A DNA stretch of 64,000 bases from a bacterium OL-1 (GCA_000752675.2 LM994626.1:674665-738664), one strand, 5' to 3'. Shown: positions 17,547-26,725, counted from the stretch's first letter. Made by a program: numbers and translations. The notes: a model not told the origin generated them from the sequence alone.

Positions 17547-18638
17547 TTGTCGCTCTCGTCTACAACCCGATCAGGAGTCCTTGCGCTTGCACTCGCCTGC
17601 ACCATGGCGGTTGGTATTGGCGCCGCAAGGCCAACCATCGCCTGGGGCGATACGCTCGACGACCTTGAGGCAAAGGTCGAGCAGACCAACGACGAGCTCA
17701 CCGCCGCCAACGACAAGGTTGCCCAGCTCCAGCAGCAGATTGACGACAACCAGCAGCGCATCTCCGAGATCGAGGCCCAGCTGCCCGACGCGCGCGCGAC
17801 CGCGGCGCAGAGCATCCGCGCCCAGTACAAGATGCAGCAGGGCTCACAGGGTCTCGTCGAGCTGATTCTCTCGTCCGACAGCTTCTATGATTTCCTGTCG
17901 GCCATCCAGTTCCTTGACTCCGTGACGTCGTACAACACCGACCAGATCCAGTCCCTCGTCGACCTTACGACCGAGCTCTCGAACACGCAGTCAGACCTCA
18001 ACTCCCAGCTTTCCCAGGCCGAGACCGAGCGCCAGAACGCTCAGGACGCGCTCGACTCCGCCGTTGCCGCACGAGAGGCGCTGCAGCAGCAGATGGCGGA
18101 GGAGCAGGCCGAGCAGGAGGCTGAGGCCCAGGCCGCGCTCCAGGAGGCAGCCCAGAGCGAGGGCCAGACCTTCCAGACCGAGTCGGGCAACACGACAACC
18201 GTCGAGGTTCCCCAGTCTTCCAGCAACTCATCGAGCAATTCGAGCAGCTCTAGCGAGAGCGTCAACTGGCAGAGCGACAAGGACAGCTTCGTGTCCCAGT
18301 GGAGCGCCCGCATCGACGCCTACCTGGCGGGGTCCCCGCTTGCGGGCTACGGCAGCACCTTCGCCGCCGCGGCTTGGGACTACGGCATCGACCCGCGCCT
18401 CTCGCCCGCGATTGCGGCCGTCGAGAGCAGCAAGGGCCTCTATTGCGCCTACCCCCACAACGCGTGGGGCTGGGGCAACGTGAGCTGGAACAGCTGGGAG
18501 ACGGCCATCTACGCTCACACAGCCGGCCTTGCCTCCGGCTACGGCGGCTACCTCACCTACGCCATGGCACAGAAGTACTGCCCGCCCAACTCGTCGGCGT
18601 GGTACTCCTCTGTTGCAGCCAACATGGCAATGATCTAG
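17547..18638 (+). CDS. Secreted coiled-coil protein with C-terminal lysozyme-like domain
   Basis: A 363-residue exported protein. A signal peptide (VLALALACTMAVGIGAA) is followed by a long coiled coil, about residues 35-190 (KVEQTNDELTAANDKVAQLQ and onward), of the PcsB/CwlO type, then a Ser-rich linker and a C-terminal domain with AAWDYGIDPRLSPAIAAVES and NAWGWGNVSWNSWETAIYAH. The Glu in AAVES is positioned like the catalytic acid of lytic transglycosylases or glucosaminidases. Likely role: controlled peptidoglycan cleavage at the cell surface. The start is TTG at 17547, 6 bases after GGAGG; no ATG fits. Its long leader may carry control elements. Confidence 0.82.
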   Translation: MSLSSTTRSGVLALALACTMAVGIGAARPTIAWGDTLDDLEAKVEQTNDELTAANDKVAQLQQQIDDNQQRISEIEAQLPDARATAAQSIRAQYKMQQGSQGLVELILSSDSFYDFLSAIQFLDSVTSYNTDQIQSLVDLTTELSNTQSDLNSQLSQAETERQNAQDALDSAVAAREALQQQMAEEQAEQEAEAQAALQEAAQSEGQTFQTESGNTTTVEVPQSSSNSSSNSSSSSESVNWQSDKDSFVSQWSARIDAYLAGSPLAGYGSTFAAAAWDYGIDPRLSPAIAAVESSKGLYCAYPHNAWGWGNVSWNSWETAIYAHTAGLASGYGGYLTYAMAQKYCPPNSSAWYSSVAANMAMI

Positions 18639-18740
18639 GGGCGTTTCAAGAACAAGAACACCGCAATTTTATGGCAAGGCGAAGGGCCCGGTGGCAGTAT
18701 GCGCTTCTCGCATGCTCCGGAATCGGCTTTCTCGCCAGAC

Positions 18741-18844
18741 CTGCAGATTCCGATCGATTAGCAGCCTCTAACCGATCGGAATCTGCAGCTTCACTCTCAA
18801 CTTGTATTTTTCGATCGTTTAGCAGCCTCTAACCGATCGAAAAA
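18741..18844. repeat. Two adjacent hairpins sharing one apical sequence
   Basis: Hairpin 1: arms 18741-18756 and 18773-18788, perfect over 16 bp. Hairpin 2: arms 18807-18817 and 18834-18844, perfect over 11 bp. Their stems differ outside CGATCG, but the 16-base tops (18757-18772 and 18818-18833) are the same apart from one base and read TTAGCAGCCTCTAAC. They lie between two convergent genes and may serve as terminators, but no T run follows. A third member is at 44354-44393. Confidence 0.85.
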
Positions 18845-18881
18845 CGCATCGTTGCGAGGGCTAATTAGCGGTCACACGCCT

Positions 18882-19847
18882 CTATGCCGTGAGATACACC
18901 ATCGCAAGCACCAGCGCAAAGCCCACAAGGTCCGCCGCCGAGAAGCTCGTTCCCAGCCACAAAACCGAGGTCACTGTGGCGGTGAGGGGCTCGATGGTCC
19001 CCAAAAGGCTCGCACGCATCGAGCCTGCATCCTTTACGCCCTGCAGGTAGAGCGCGTATGCGCCAAACGTCCCCACGACCACCATGAAGGTGAGCAGCGC
19101 CACGGCAGCCACGTCAAGCTGCGGCATGTGCTCCCAAGGCCTATACGCAACAAGCAGGATGACGCCCGAGAAGAGAAACGCCAGCCCGTTCACCACGAAG
19201 TTGCCCCACTTTGCCAGCTGGCGAGCAGGCAAGATCGAGAGGCACGCCGAGGCTGCCGCGCAGAGAAGTCCCCACGCCAGGCCACCCAGAGGCAGGCTGA
19301 GCTGCCCAGGATTGCCTCCCGTTGCCAGCAGATAGGTCCCCGCCAGGGCAAACACGATGCCCAGCACCTCTCGCCGCTTTGGTCCGCGGCGCATCTTCAC
19401 GCATACGTAGGCGAGCACGGCAAGCATTCCCAGGCTCTGCATCACCGTGGCCGTGGCAGAGTTGGTCCAGCTGATGGCCTCGAGGTAGGCCACCTGCGAG
19501 AAGAGAATTGCCCCAAGGCTCACGCCAAAGATCCCCACCAGGGAGCGCGGGTCGCGCAGGGCACGGGTGACCTGCCCCTTGTTGGTGACGCGCGCCGCGG
19601 CGAGAAAGAGCCAGCAGGCAGAGAGCTCGCGAACGCACGCGAGCCACAGCGGGTCGACCTCGTACGCGTCCATGAGCAGCTTCGCTGCCGTGCCGTTGAT
19701 GCCCCAGAACGTGCCGCCCACAAGTGTGCACACCACACCGCGCAGGATGCGCTTGCGACGCTGCTCATCGCTGGGCGGCACGGTGTCAGCCACCTTGGGG
19801 TGGTTGTCCCTCTCGTCGCGCGAGCCGTCCTCGAGCGCCTCTGCCAT
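18882..19847 (-). CDS. EamA/DMT-family transporter
   Basis: A 321-residue protein of the drug/metabolite transporter superfamily: about ten membrane helices in two EamA repeats (first starting GVVCTLVGGTFWGINGTAAKLL, second GLAWGLLCAAASACLSILPA). A hydrophilic N-terminal tail of about 30 residues precedes the first helix. The second repeat ends with the typical GTIEPLTATVTSVLWLGTSF signature. Exported substrate unknown. Start ATG 19847 (MAEALEDG); the frame is open further upstream through a palindromic repeat but without a credible start. Convergent with the coiled-coil gene, divergent from the M16 peptidase gene. Confidence 0.88.
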   Translation of the reverse strand: MAEALEDGSRDERDNHPKVADTVPPSDEQRRKRILRGVVCTLVGGTFWGINGTAAKLLMDAYEVDPLWLACVRELSACWLFLAAARVTNKGQVTRALRDPRSLVGIFGVSLGAILFSQVAYLEAISWTNSATATVMQSLGMLAVLAYVCVKMRRGPKRREVLGIVFALAGTYLLATGGNPGQLSLPLGGLAWGLLCAAASACLSILPARQLAKWGNFVVNGLAFLFSGVILLVAYRPWEHMPQLDVAAVALLTFMVVVGTFGAYALYLQGVKDAGSMRASLLGTIEPLTATVTSVLWLGTSFSAADLVGFALVLAMVYLTA

Positions 19848-19871
19848 TACGCGTTCCCCGTCCTTCTCGGA

Positions 19872-19900
19872 TGAGACAAAGGGACTGTCCCTTTGTCTCA
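19872..19900. repeat. TGAGACAAAGGGA palindrome, copy 1
   Basis: Perfect 13-bp arms around CTG. It sits between the divergent DMT transporter and M16 peptidase genes, where a terminator is not needed. Other copies: 26094, 52430, 62426, 62499. Confidence 0.9.
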
Positions 19901-20040
19901 CAGCGACATGTGATTCTACAGCGGAACGCCACACCCGCCGCACGCGGGTCTGCATGCTGGGGAAAACGGGCACCATACCATGCGTGTTAAGCTTCTTCTC
20001 GAAATACGATATCGGCGGCCAAAGGCCGCAAGGAGGAACC

Positions 20041-23010
20041 ATGGTATCCGAAGGCATCACCGCAACACCCCAGCGTGACTTCCTCACGCCCGACCCGTCC
20101 CTCGCCCCCGGCAGCGTGCACGCCGGCTTCGAGGTTGTCTCCGCGACCCCCGTCCCCGAGGTCTCCGGCACCATCTACGTGCTGCGCCACCAGGCGTCGG
20201 GCGCCCGCGCCATGTGGATCGCGTGCGCCGACACTAACAAGTCCTTCTCGATTGCCTTCAAGACGCCGCCCGCGGACGACACGGGCGTCTTCCACATCAT
20301 CGAACACTCCGTACTCTGCGGTTCCGACGCCTACCCCGTGAAGGAGCCCTTCGTCAACCTGCTCAAGACGTCCATGCAGACCTTCCTGAACGCCCTCACG
20401 TTCCCGGACAAGACCATGTACCCGGTGGCCTCCACCAACACGGCAGACCTCGAGAACCTCATGGGCGTCTACCTTGACGCCGTCCTCCATCCCGCCATCT
20501 ACCACCGCCGGCGCATCTTCGAGCAGGAGGGCTGGCACCTCGAGGCGGCAGACGACGGCTCGCTTTCGTACAACGGCGTGGTCTTCAACGAGATGAAGGG
20601 CGCCCTCTCAGACCCAGACGAGGTCCTGGGCCTGGCGCTCTCTCGCTCGCTCTTCCCCCAGAGCCCCTACCGCTTTGAGTCCGGCGGCGCGCCACGCGCC
20701 ATCCCCACCCTCACCTACGAGGGCTTCCTTGACGCACACGCCCGCCATTACGCCCTGCCCAACAGCTACACCATCCTCTACGGGGACATGGACATAGACC
20801 GCGAGCTGGCCTTCATCGACAAGCGCTTCAGCGGTGCCGAGAACCGCAATGCAGGCGAGCCCAACCCCCTTCCGCTCCAGCCGGCGGTCACCGCCGCCCC
20901 GGTGAAGGTCGAGATGGCAACTACCCCCGATAACGCCTCGGTGGGCCTGGCGTATGTCGTCGCCACGTCCAACCAGCGCGAGCGCGTGCTCGCCGTGGAC
21001 GTGCTGCTCGACGCGCTCTGCGGCTCCAACGAGGCCCCGCTCAAGCGCCGCGTCCTCGACGCCGGCCTTGCCAACGACTTCCAGGCCGCGCTCATCGACG
21101 GCGTCGCCCAGCCCGAGGTGGTCTTTCAGCTCAAGGGCACCCGTGCGGACGTGGCAGACCGCTTCCGCAAGCTCATCGAAGACTCCTGCCGCGAGTTTGC
21201 CGAGAACGGCATTCCTCGCGACAAGCTCGAGGCCTCTCTTGCCCAGGCGGAGTTCAACCTGCGCGAGCGCGACTTTGGCTCCTGGGCAACAGACGGCGTG
21301 GCCCTCTCGATGCAGGCGCTCTCGAGCTGGCTCTACGACGACAACCACCCCTTCGACTACCTGCAGTACGAGGACGCGCTGGCCGACCTCAAGAAAGGCC
21401 TGGACAACGGCCTGTTCGAGGGCCTGCTCAAAGAGACCGTGTGCGAGAACCCCCATTCCGCGCTGGCCGAGCTCGTTCCCACCGAGGGCGGTGACGCTGC
21501 CGAGGAGGCAGAAGAGCTCTCCCGCCTGCGTGCGCAGATGAGCGACAAGGACGTCGAGGCCGTGCGCCGCGAGGTCGAGGGTCTCCGTGCCGAGCAGGAG
21601 GCACCAGACTCCCCGGAGGCCCTGGCCACGCTGCCCACGCTCACCGTCGCAGACATCGAGCCGGCACAACCGGACCCGGAGGTCGCAGACGTAAAGGCGC
21701 CGCTCCCCTGCCTTGCCCATGAACTTGACACCCGTCACATCGACTACGTCTACCACTACTTCGACCTGCGTCGCGTTGGCTTTGCCGAGCTGCCCTACGT
21801 GGGCGTGCTCACAGACCTTCTCGGCAAGCTCGACACCAAGCTCCACACCGCCTCGGACCTCGACACGCTGGTCGAGGCAAACCTTGGCAACCTCGGCTTT
21901 GGCTACGAGACCTACGGCCGCGACGACGACCTCTCGTTTGCCCGCCCCATGCTCGTGGTGAGCGCGAGCGCCCTCTCCGAGAAGGTCGACGCCCTGGCAA
22001 GCATCCCGCAGGAGGTCTGGGGCAAGACCCTCTACCTCGACGGTAATCGCATGCGCGACATCCTCACGCAGCGCAAGGTGGCGCTCGAGCAGTACTTCGT
22101 GAACTCTGGCCACACGGCGGCGGCAGCCCGTGCAACAAGCTACTTCTCGTCCGCCTCGGTGGCGTCGAGCCAGATGGGCGGCATCGACTACTACCTCTTC
22201 CTCAAGCGCCTGCTTGCCAACTGGGACCGCAGGCTCCCTGCGCTCCAGGAGATCCTCCCCAACCTGGCAGACCGCATCTTCACCGCAGACGAGGTCACGG
22301 TAAGCTTCACCGGCCCCGCCGAGGACCGCGAGCGCTTCTGGGAGCTTGGCGGCACGCTGGGCCTCGAGGAGCAGGGCGAGAATGTCTGCGAGCACAGGCT
22401 CCAGATTCCTGCCCCCAAGGTCGCTCGCGAGGGCTTTGTGATCCCCTCCAACGTCTCCTTTGTGGCGCGCGCTGCCGCGCCAACCACGAAAGACGCAGGC
22501 ACCCTGGGCACCTGGCAGGTGGCAACCCGTGCGCTCTCCTTCGACTACCTCTGGAACGAGGTCCGCGTGAAGGGCGGCGCCTACGGCGTGGGGTTTAGCC
22601 ACACCACCGAGGGCATCCGCAGGTTCTGGTCGTTCCGCGACCCCAACGTTGCCTCCACGCTCCAGCGCTACGACGGCGCCGCCGCGTGGCTTGCCAACTG
22701 GACCCCCACGGACGACGAGCTCTCCGGCTACATCGTCTCCTCCGTGGCCACGCAGGACGCTCCCGAGAAGCCCCGCGCGCTTGCCCGCAGGCAGGACATG
22801 CAGCGCTTCAACGGCAGGCCCGCCAACTGGCGAAACATCATCCGCCAGCAGGAGCTCGACACCACCGCCGAGGCCGTGCGCGCTCTCGCGCCGGCGCTCG
22901 AGCCCACCGCCGCTCCCGCGGGCGTCTGCGTCTTTGGTCCGCGTGAGGCCATCGAGGCATCCGGGCTCGACCTTACCGTGCACGAGCTCGTCGGCAGCGA
23001 GGGGGCGTAG
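20041..23010 (+). CDS. M16C (insulinase-family, presequence-protease-like) metallopeptidase
   Basis: A 989-residue clamshell zinc peptidase. The inverted zinc motif HxxEH is HIIEHSVLCGSDAYPVKEPF near residue 88, with the distal Glu about 77 residues on in the EQEGWHLE region. The C-terminal M16C-associated half contains SFDYLWNEVRVKGGAYGVG, the Arg/Tyr substrate-binding motif. No signal peptide, so it acts in the cytoplasm on peptides, like PreP and bacterial homologues. The ATG at 20041 follows AAGGAGGAACC. It ends 1 base before the dehydratase gene starts, so transcription is probably shared. Confidence 0.93.
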   Translation: MVSEGITATPQRDFLTPDPSLAPGSVHAGFEVVSATPVPEVSGTIYVLRHQASGARAMWIACADTNKSFSIAFKTPPADDTGVFHIIEHSVLCGSDAYPVKEPFVNLLKTSMQTFLNALTFPDKTMYPVASTNTADLENLMGVYLDAVLHPAIYHRRRIFEQEGWHLEAADDGSLSYNGVVFNEMKGALSDPDEVLGLALSRSLFPQSPYRFESGGAPRAIPTLTYEGFLDAHARHYALPNSYTILYGDMDIDRELAFIDKRFSGAENRNAGEPNPLPLQPAVTAAPVKVEMATTPDNASVGLAYVVATSNQRERVLAVDVLLDALCGSNEAPLKRRVLDAGLANDFQAALIDGVAQPEVVFQLKGTRADVADRFRKLIEDSCREFAENGIPRDKLEASLAQAEFNLRERDFGSWATDGVALSMQALSSWLYDDNHPFDYLQYEDALADLKKGLDNGLFEGLLKETVCENPHSALAELVPTEGGDAAEEAEELSRLRAQMSDKDVEAVRREVEGLRAEQEAPDSPEALATLPTLTVADIEPAQPDPEVADVKAPLPCLAHELDTRHIDYVYHYFDLRRVGFAELPYVGVLTDLLGKLDTKLHTASDLDTLVEANLGNLGFGYETYGRDDDLSFARPMLVVSASALSEKVDALASIPQEVWGKTLYLDGNRMRDILTQRKVALEQYFVNSGHTAAAARATSYFSSASVASSQMGGIDYYLFLKRLLANWDRRLPALQEILPNLADRIFTADEVTVSFTGPAEDRERFWELGGTLGLEEQGENVCEHRLQIPAPKVAREGFVIPSNVSFVARAAAPTTKDAGTLGTWQVATRALSFDYLWNEVRVKGGAYGVGFSHTTEGIRRFWSFRDPNVASTLQRYDGAAAWLANWTPTDDELSGYIVSSVATQDAPEKPRALARRQDMQRFNGRPANWRNIIRQQELDTTAEAVRALAPALEPTAAPAGVCVFGPREAIEASGLDLTVHELVGSEGA

Positions 23011-23011
23011 C

Positions 23012-24331
23012 GTGGCGGGCGGCTCGGCAGGCGAGCGCCTCATAGGCTGGTACGGAGGCGTGGCCGAGAAGAACCTCTCGACGCGCCCGGACTTTGTGCG
23101 CAACTGGCTCATGCTTGGCTTCCAGGCCATGCGCGGCAAGGTCCACCTTGTCCCCTACGGCGACCTTTTGCCCTCGGGCAACCACGGCTACCAGCTCTTC
23201 ATGGACTCCGTGGTGGGCACGCTCGCAAACTTCGACAATGCGGTGGTCACGAGTGTCTTCACCCCCAACGAGATCTTCCACGCCCTGGACGCTCACCCCG
23301 TGACGGCGGAAGCCGTCGCCTCCTTTGCGAGCGGCGCCCAGGCGGAAGGCGCGTTCATCTCCGCAGCGGAGGGACGCGGCATTCCCGAGACGTACTGCTC
23401 CTACCACCGCATCCTCATGGGCATGGCGACCTCGGGGGTGCTCGGCAAGCCCCGCATGCTCGTCAGCTGCTCGGTTGCCTGCGACGCCAACAACCTCACC
23501 TTCAAGGCCCTGGGCCGCTTCTGGGGCGTCCCGCACGTGTACGTGGATGTCCCCTACGACGTCTCGCGCGACTCGGCTCTCTACGTGGCAGACGAGCTGC
23601 GCGAGCTTGCCCGCGTCACGGAGGACGCGTTCTCGCGCAAGCTCGACGAGGGTCGCCTGCGCGAGGTTTGCGCATGCTCCGAGCGCACGATGCATGAGCT
23701 TGCCGCAACGCTTCCCACGCGCCGCGGGCGCTACCTGGCAAACACCATGACCATCGACATGATGGAGATGCTCGACCTCCACCTCTCGCTGGGACTCCCA
23801 GAATGCGAGGCCCTGGCGCGAGAGATGCAGCACGACTTTCTCGCCGCCTCCCCGTACGAGGGCGTGAACCTAGTATGGGCGCACGTCTCGCCCTACTTCC
23901 TGGAATCTCTGGGCGAGCTCGTGAACACCAGCCAGACGTCGCAGATTGTGGCATCGGACATGATGTTCGAGCACGTGAGTGCAGGAGATGCATGGTTTGA
24001 CGCCTCGAGCCCCTACGAGTTCATGGCCGAACGCCTGGTGCGCAGCTGCTTCAACGGCCCGGCGACGCGCCGGGCAGACTGCATCGAGCATCTCGCACGC
24101 GAGACAGGCGCGGATGCCGTGGTGCTCTTCTGCCACTGGGGCTGCAAGCAGACGGCGGGTGCGGCGCAGCTCATCCGCCGGCAGCTCGAGGGGGCAGGCT
24201 GGCCCGTGCTGGTACTCGATGGCGACGCCTGCGACCGTGCCAACTGCATGGAGGGCCAGATGTCCACGAGGTTCTCGGCCTTCCTCGAGATGGTCGAGAA
24301 GCGCAAGGAAGCTGAGAGACATGGCAGCTGA
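23012..24331 (+). CDS. 2-hydroxyacyl-CoA dehydratase-type subunit (HgdB/BcrC-like)
   Basis: A 439-residue protein of the benzoyl-CoA reductase / 2-hydroxyglutaryl-CoA dehydratase D-component family. Cysteines expected to hold a [4Fe-4S] cluster lie in PETYCSYHRILMG, LVSCSVACDANN and VVLFCHWGCKQTAGA; the last segment is typical of the family's C-terminal third. The GTG start at 23012 follows GAGGGGGCGTAGC directly after the M16 gene stop. It overlaps the next gene by 11 bases. The reaction is unknown: characterised relatives dehydrate 2-hydroxyacyl-CoAs, but many homologues (YjiM group) have no assigned substrate. Confidence 0.85.
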   Translation: MAGGSAGERLIGWYGGVAEKNLSTRPDFVRNWLMLGFQAMRGKVHLVPYGDLLPSGNHGYQLFMDSVVGTLANFDNAVVTSVFTPNEIFHALDAHPVTAEAVASFASGAQAEGAFISAAEGRGIPETYCSYHRILMGMATSGVLGKPRMLVSCSVACDANNLTFKALGRFWGVPHVYVDVPYDVSRDSALYVADELRELARVTEDAFSRKLDEGRLREVCACSERTMHELAATLPTRRGRYLANTMTIDMMEMLDLHLSLGLPECEALAREMQHDFLAASPYEGVNLVWAHVSPYFLESLGELVNTSQTSQIVASDMMFEHVSAGDAWFDASSPYEFMAERLVRSCFNGPATRRADCIEHLARETGADAVVLFCHWGCKQTAGAAQLIRRQLEGAGWPVLVLDGDACDRANCMEGQMSTRFSAFLEMVEKRKEAERHGS

Positions 24332-26096
24332 ACAGCAGAAACATAACGAACTCTTCTACGCGTGCAAGTACACGCCCATCGAGCTCCTTGCGGGATTTGG
24401 AGCCGCACCACGCATCGCCGAGGCGGACGTTGCCTCCTTTGCGTACGCCGACGCGCTGGCTCATCCCAACCTCTGCGGCTACGGCAAGGGCCTCATCGAG
24501 CGCATGATGGCGGCCGACGTGCACGAGGCAGTGCTTGTGACCTGCTGCGATGTGGTACGCCGCGTCTACGACGTGCTGCAGGCCTCTGGCCGTATGGACT
24601 TCCTCTACCTGCTTGACCTGCCGCACCGGCGCGGGCCCGCGGAGATTGCGCTCTTCCGTCGCCGTCTGCGGGCGCTCGCAGACGCCTACGCCGCATACAG
24701 TGGAGCGCAGTTCGACGTGAGCGCGGCATGCGCCGCCTGCGGGACGGGCGTGGCGCGCGCGGACGACCGCGTGACGCTCATGGGCGCGCACGCTTCGGCA
24801 TCGCTTGTCGCCGAGGTGGAGAAGGGCGTGGGCATGCCGGTGGAGAACGCCACCTGCACGAGCCGGCACCTCAAGGTCTCTCCCCCGCCCCAGCTCGCGC
24901 GGATGGCTACGGGTCCTGCCTGCGGCGTGTGCTGCGATGGCGGTGCAACCCCCGCGGCCGACCCCCTCGACGCTTTTCTCGACTGGTACGCACCGGCGCT
25001 TCTCGGCCAGATTCCCTGCATGCGCATGGATGACATTGCCGAGCGGAGCGAGCTTGTGGGCGAGCGTGGCCAGCAGGGCGTGGTCTACCACACCATGAAG
25101 TTCTGCGACTACTATGGCTTCGAATACGGGGCCCTTGCGGAGAAGGACGAGATTCCCATGGTCAAGATTGAGACGGACGGTACGTCGCAGAGCGAGGGCC
25201 AGCTGCGCACAAGACTCGAGGCCTTTGGCGAAACCCTGCGGGCCCGCGGCGGTGCCGCGCACCAGGTACAGCCCGCGCCGACGGCGTCAGGTGACGCACC
25301 CGTAGGCCCCAAGGCAGCGGCCTACGTCATGGGCGTGGACTCCGGCTCCACCTCGACCGACGTCGTGATCATGGACGCAGACAAGCACATTGTGGCCACG
25401 GCCATTGTGCCAACCGGTGCCCGCGCGGCAGACGCCGCGGCCCGTGCGATGGACGAGGCACTCTCCCAGGCAGGCATTGCTGCGAGCGACGTGGCCCTGC
25501 GCGTCTCGACGGGCTATGGCCGTGACAACATCGAGGGCATGGACTCCTCGGTTACCGAGATCACCTGCCACGCGCGCGGCGCCCACTACCTCGCGCCGGA
25601 TGCGCGTTCGGTCATCGACATTGGCGGACAGGACTCAAAGGTCATCCACCTGAACGCCAACGGCAGCGTGGCGGGCTTCGTGATGAACGACAAATGCGCC
25701 GCAGGTACCGGGCGTTTTATGGAAGCCATGGCGCGCGTGCTTGAGATGGACCTCGACGAGTTCTGCCGCCGGGGCCTCGAGTGGCGCCATGAGGTGCGCA
25801 TCACAAGCATGTGCACCGTGTTTGCCGAGAGCGAGGTCGTCTCGCTTGTTGCCGCAAACACCCCCACCCCCGACGTGATCCACGGGCTCGATGTCTCGGT
25901 GGCGAGAAAGACCGCCACGCTCGCAAGCCGCGTGGGTGCCGAGCCGCCCTACCTCATGACCGGCGGTGTCGCGCAGAACGAGGGTGTGGTACGCGCGCTC
26001 TCCGAGGTGCTCAAGGCGCCAGTCGCCACGCACGAGGACTCGCAGCTCTGCGGGGCCATTGGCGCAGCCCTTATCGGCCTGCAGTCGCTGGGATGA
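24321..26096 (+). CDS. Fused dehydratase-type subunit and BadF/HgdC-type ATP-dependent activase
   Basis: A 591-residue fusion. Residues 1 to about 310 resemble a second HgdB-like subunit (NLCGYGKGLIERMM, VTCCDVVRRVYDVL, CAACGTGVARADD). After a Pro/Ala linker, residues about 330-591 are an ASKHA-fold activase: GVDSGSTSTDVVIMD (phosphate 1), SVIDIGGQDSKVI (phosphate 2), NDKCAAGTGRFME and CTVFAESEV, which supply the two Cys that share a [4Fe-4S] cluster between monomers, and MTGGVAQNEGV. In classical systems these two parts are separate proteins. The activase drives electron injection using ATP. The stop codon TGA at 26094 is supplied by a palindromic repeat. Confidence 0.88.
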   Translation: MAAEQQKHNELFYACKYTPIELLAGFGAAPRIAEADVASFAYADALAHPNLCGYGKGLIERMMAADVHEAVLVTCCDVVRRVYDVLQASGRMDFLYLLDLPHRRGPAEIALFRRRLRALADAYAAYSGAQFDVSAACAACGTGVARADDRVTLMGAHASASLVAEVEKGVGMPVENATCTSRHLKVSPPPQLARMATGPACGVCCDGGATPAADPLDAFLDWYAPALLGQIPCMRMDDIAERSELVGERGQQGVVYHTMKFCDYYGFEYGALAEKDEIPMVKIETDGTSQSEGQLRTRLEAFGETLRARGGAAHQVQPAPTASGDAPVGPKAAAYVMGVDSGSTSTDVVIMDADKHIVATAIVPTGARAADAAARAMDEALSQAGIAASDVALRVSTGYGRDNIEGMDSSVTEITCHARGAHYLAPDARSVIDIGGQDSKVIHLNANGSVAGFVMNDKCAAGTGRFMEAMARVLEMDLDEFCRRGLEWRHEVRITSMCTVFAESEVVSLVAANTPTPDVIHGLDVSVARKTATLASRVGAEPPYLMTGGVAQNEGVVRALSEVLKAPVATHEDSQLCGAIGAALIGLQSLG

Positions 26097-26125
26097 GACA
26101 AAGGGAGTTTCCCTTTGTCTCATCC
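26091..26125. repeat. TGAGACAAAGGGA palindrome, copy 2, provides a stop codon
   Basis: Perfect 16-bp arms (26091-26106 and 26110-26125) around GTT. Its TGA at 26094-26096 is the stop of the upstream dehydratase/activase gene. It can also act as a terminator between the convergent genes. Confidence 0.9.
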
Positions 26126-26140
26126 TCCGGCGCCAGCCCT

Positions 26141-26725
26141 CTAAATAAGAAGGTCCTCCAGCGCGAGCTTGGGCACGTGGTGGATACCCTCGTCGTCGCG
26201 CCAGTACGCAAGCCCATGCTCGGTCTCGCTCGTCTCCAGCACCACGCGCTCGCCGCGCTCGCCCAGGGCCAGCACCAGCTCGGTGACGTAGTCCTCCGCC
26301 GAGACGCCCATGACGTTGCTCACGTCGGCGTCAAAGCTCTTGATCATGCAGCAGCCCAGCCCGCGCGACGCCGCTGCCAGGGCGATTGTCTGCGCCGCAA
26401 TGCCCGTGTCAATCAGGCGGATGGGGTTTGCCGCAAGCGCCTTGGGAGCGCACACGGCAATGTAGCCCGTGGGCCTCTCGCCCGCGGCCGGACCGTTCCA
26501 GTCGCGCAGCTGCGCAGCCCAGTGCAGACGCGAGAAGATCGCCGAGCGCTCCGCGGGCTCAACCGCAATGTGGAAGCGCAGGGTCTGCATGTTGTTCCCC
26601 GAGGGCGCAAATCGCGCGGCGTTCACCAGCGCAGCGAGGTCCCCGTAGCTCAGCGGCTCGTCCTCCGCGAACCGCCGATACGAGCGAGAAGATCTCACCA
26701 GGTCCTGGAAGTTCTTCGAGTTCAT
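26141..26725 (-). CDS. Nitroreductase-family FMN oxidoreductase
   Basis: A 194-residue nitroreductase. SSRSYRRFAEDEPLSYGDLAALVNAARFAPSGNNMQTLRFHIA carries the N-terminal RRS(Y/x)RRF FMN-phosphate motif and the ApSgnNmQ segment. DTGIAAQTIALAAASRGLGCCMIKSF is the dimer-interface helix and the G-L-G-x-C motif. Forms FMN homodimers using NAD(P)H. Start ATG 26725 has GGGGGTGTTGAG ahead; the longer open frame upstream is not coding-like. Physiological substrate unknown. A second, different nitroreductase is at 57575-58099. Confidence 0.88.
   Translation of the reverse strand: MNSKNFQDLVRSSRSYRRFAEDEPLSYGDLAALVNAARFAPSGNNMQTLRFHIAVEPAERSAIFSRLHWAAQLRDWNGPAAGERPTGYIAVCAPKALAANPIRLIDTGIAAQTIALAAASRGLGCCMIKSFDADVSNVMGVSAEDYVTELVLALGERGERVVLETSETEHGLAYWRDDEGIHHVPKLALEDLLI

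Noticed and set aside
18741..18844. Plain Rho-independent terminators for the convergent genes
   Set aside because: No T run follows either stem, and the conserved apex is not needed for termination; kept as a separate repeat family instead.
20608..23139. 843-codon minus-strand ORF opposite the M16 peptidase
   Set aside because: Antisense shadow, His/Val/Leu/Gly-rich composition, no motif.
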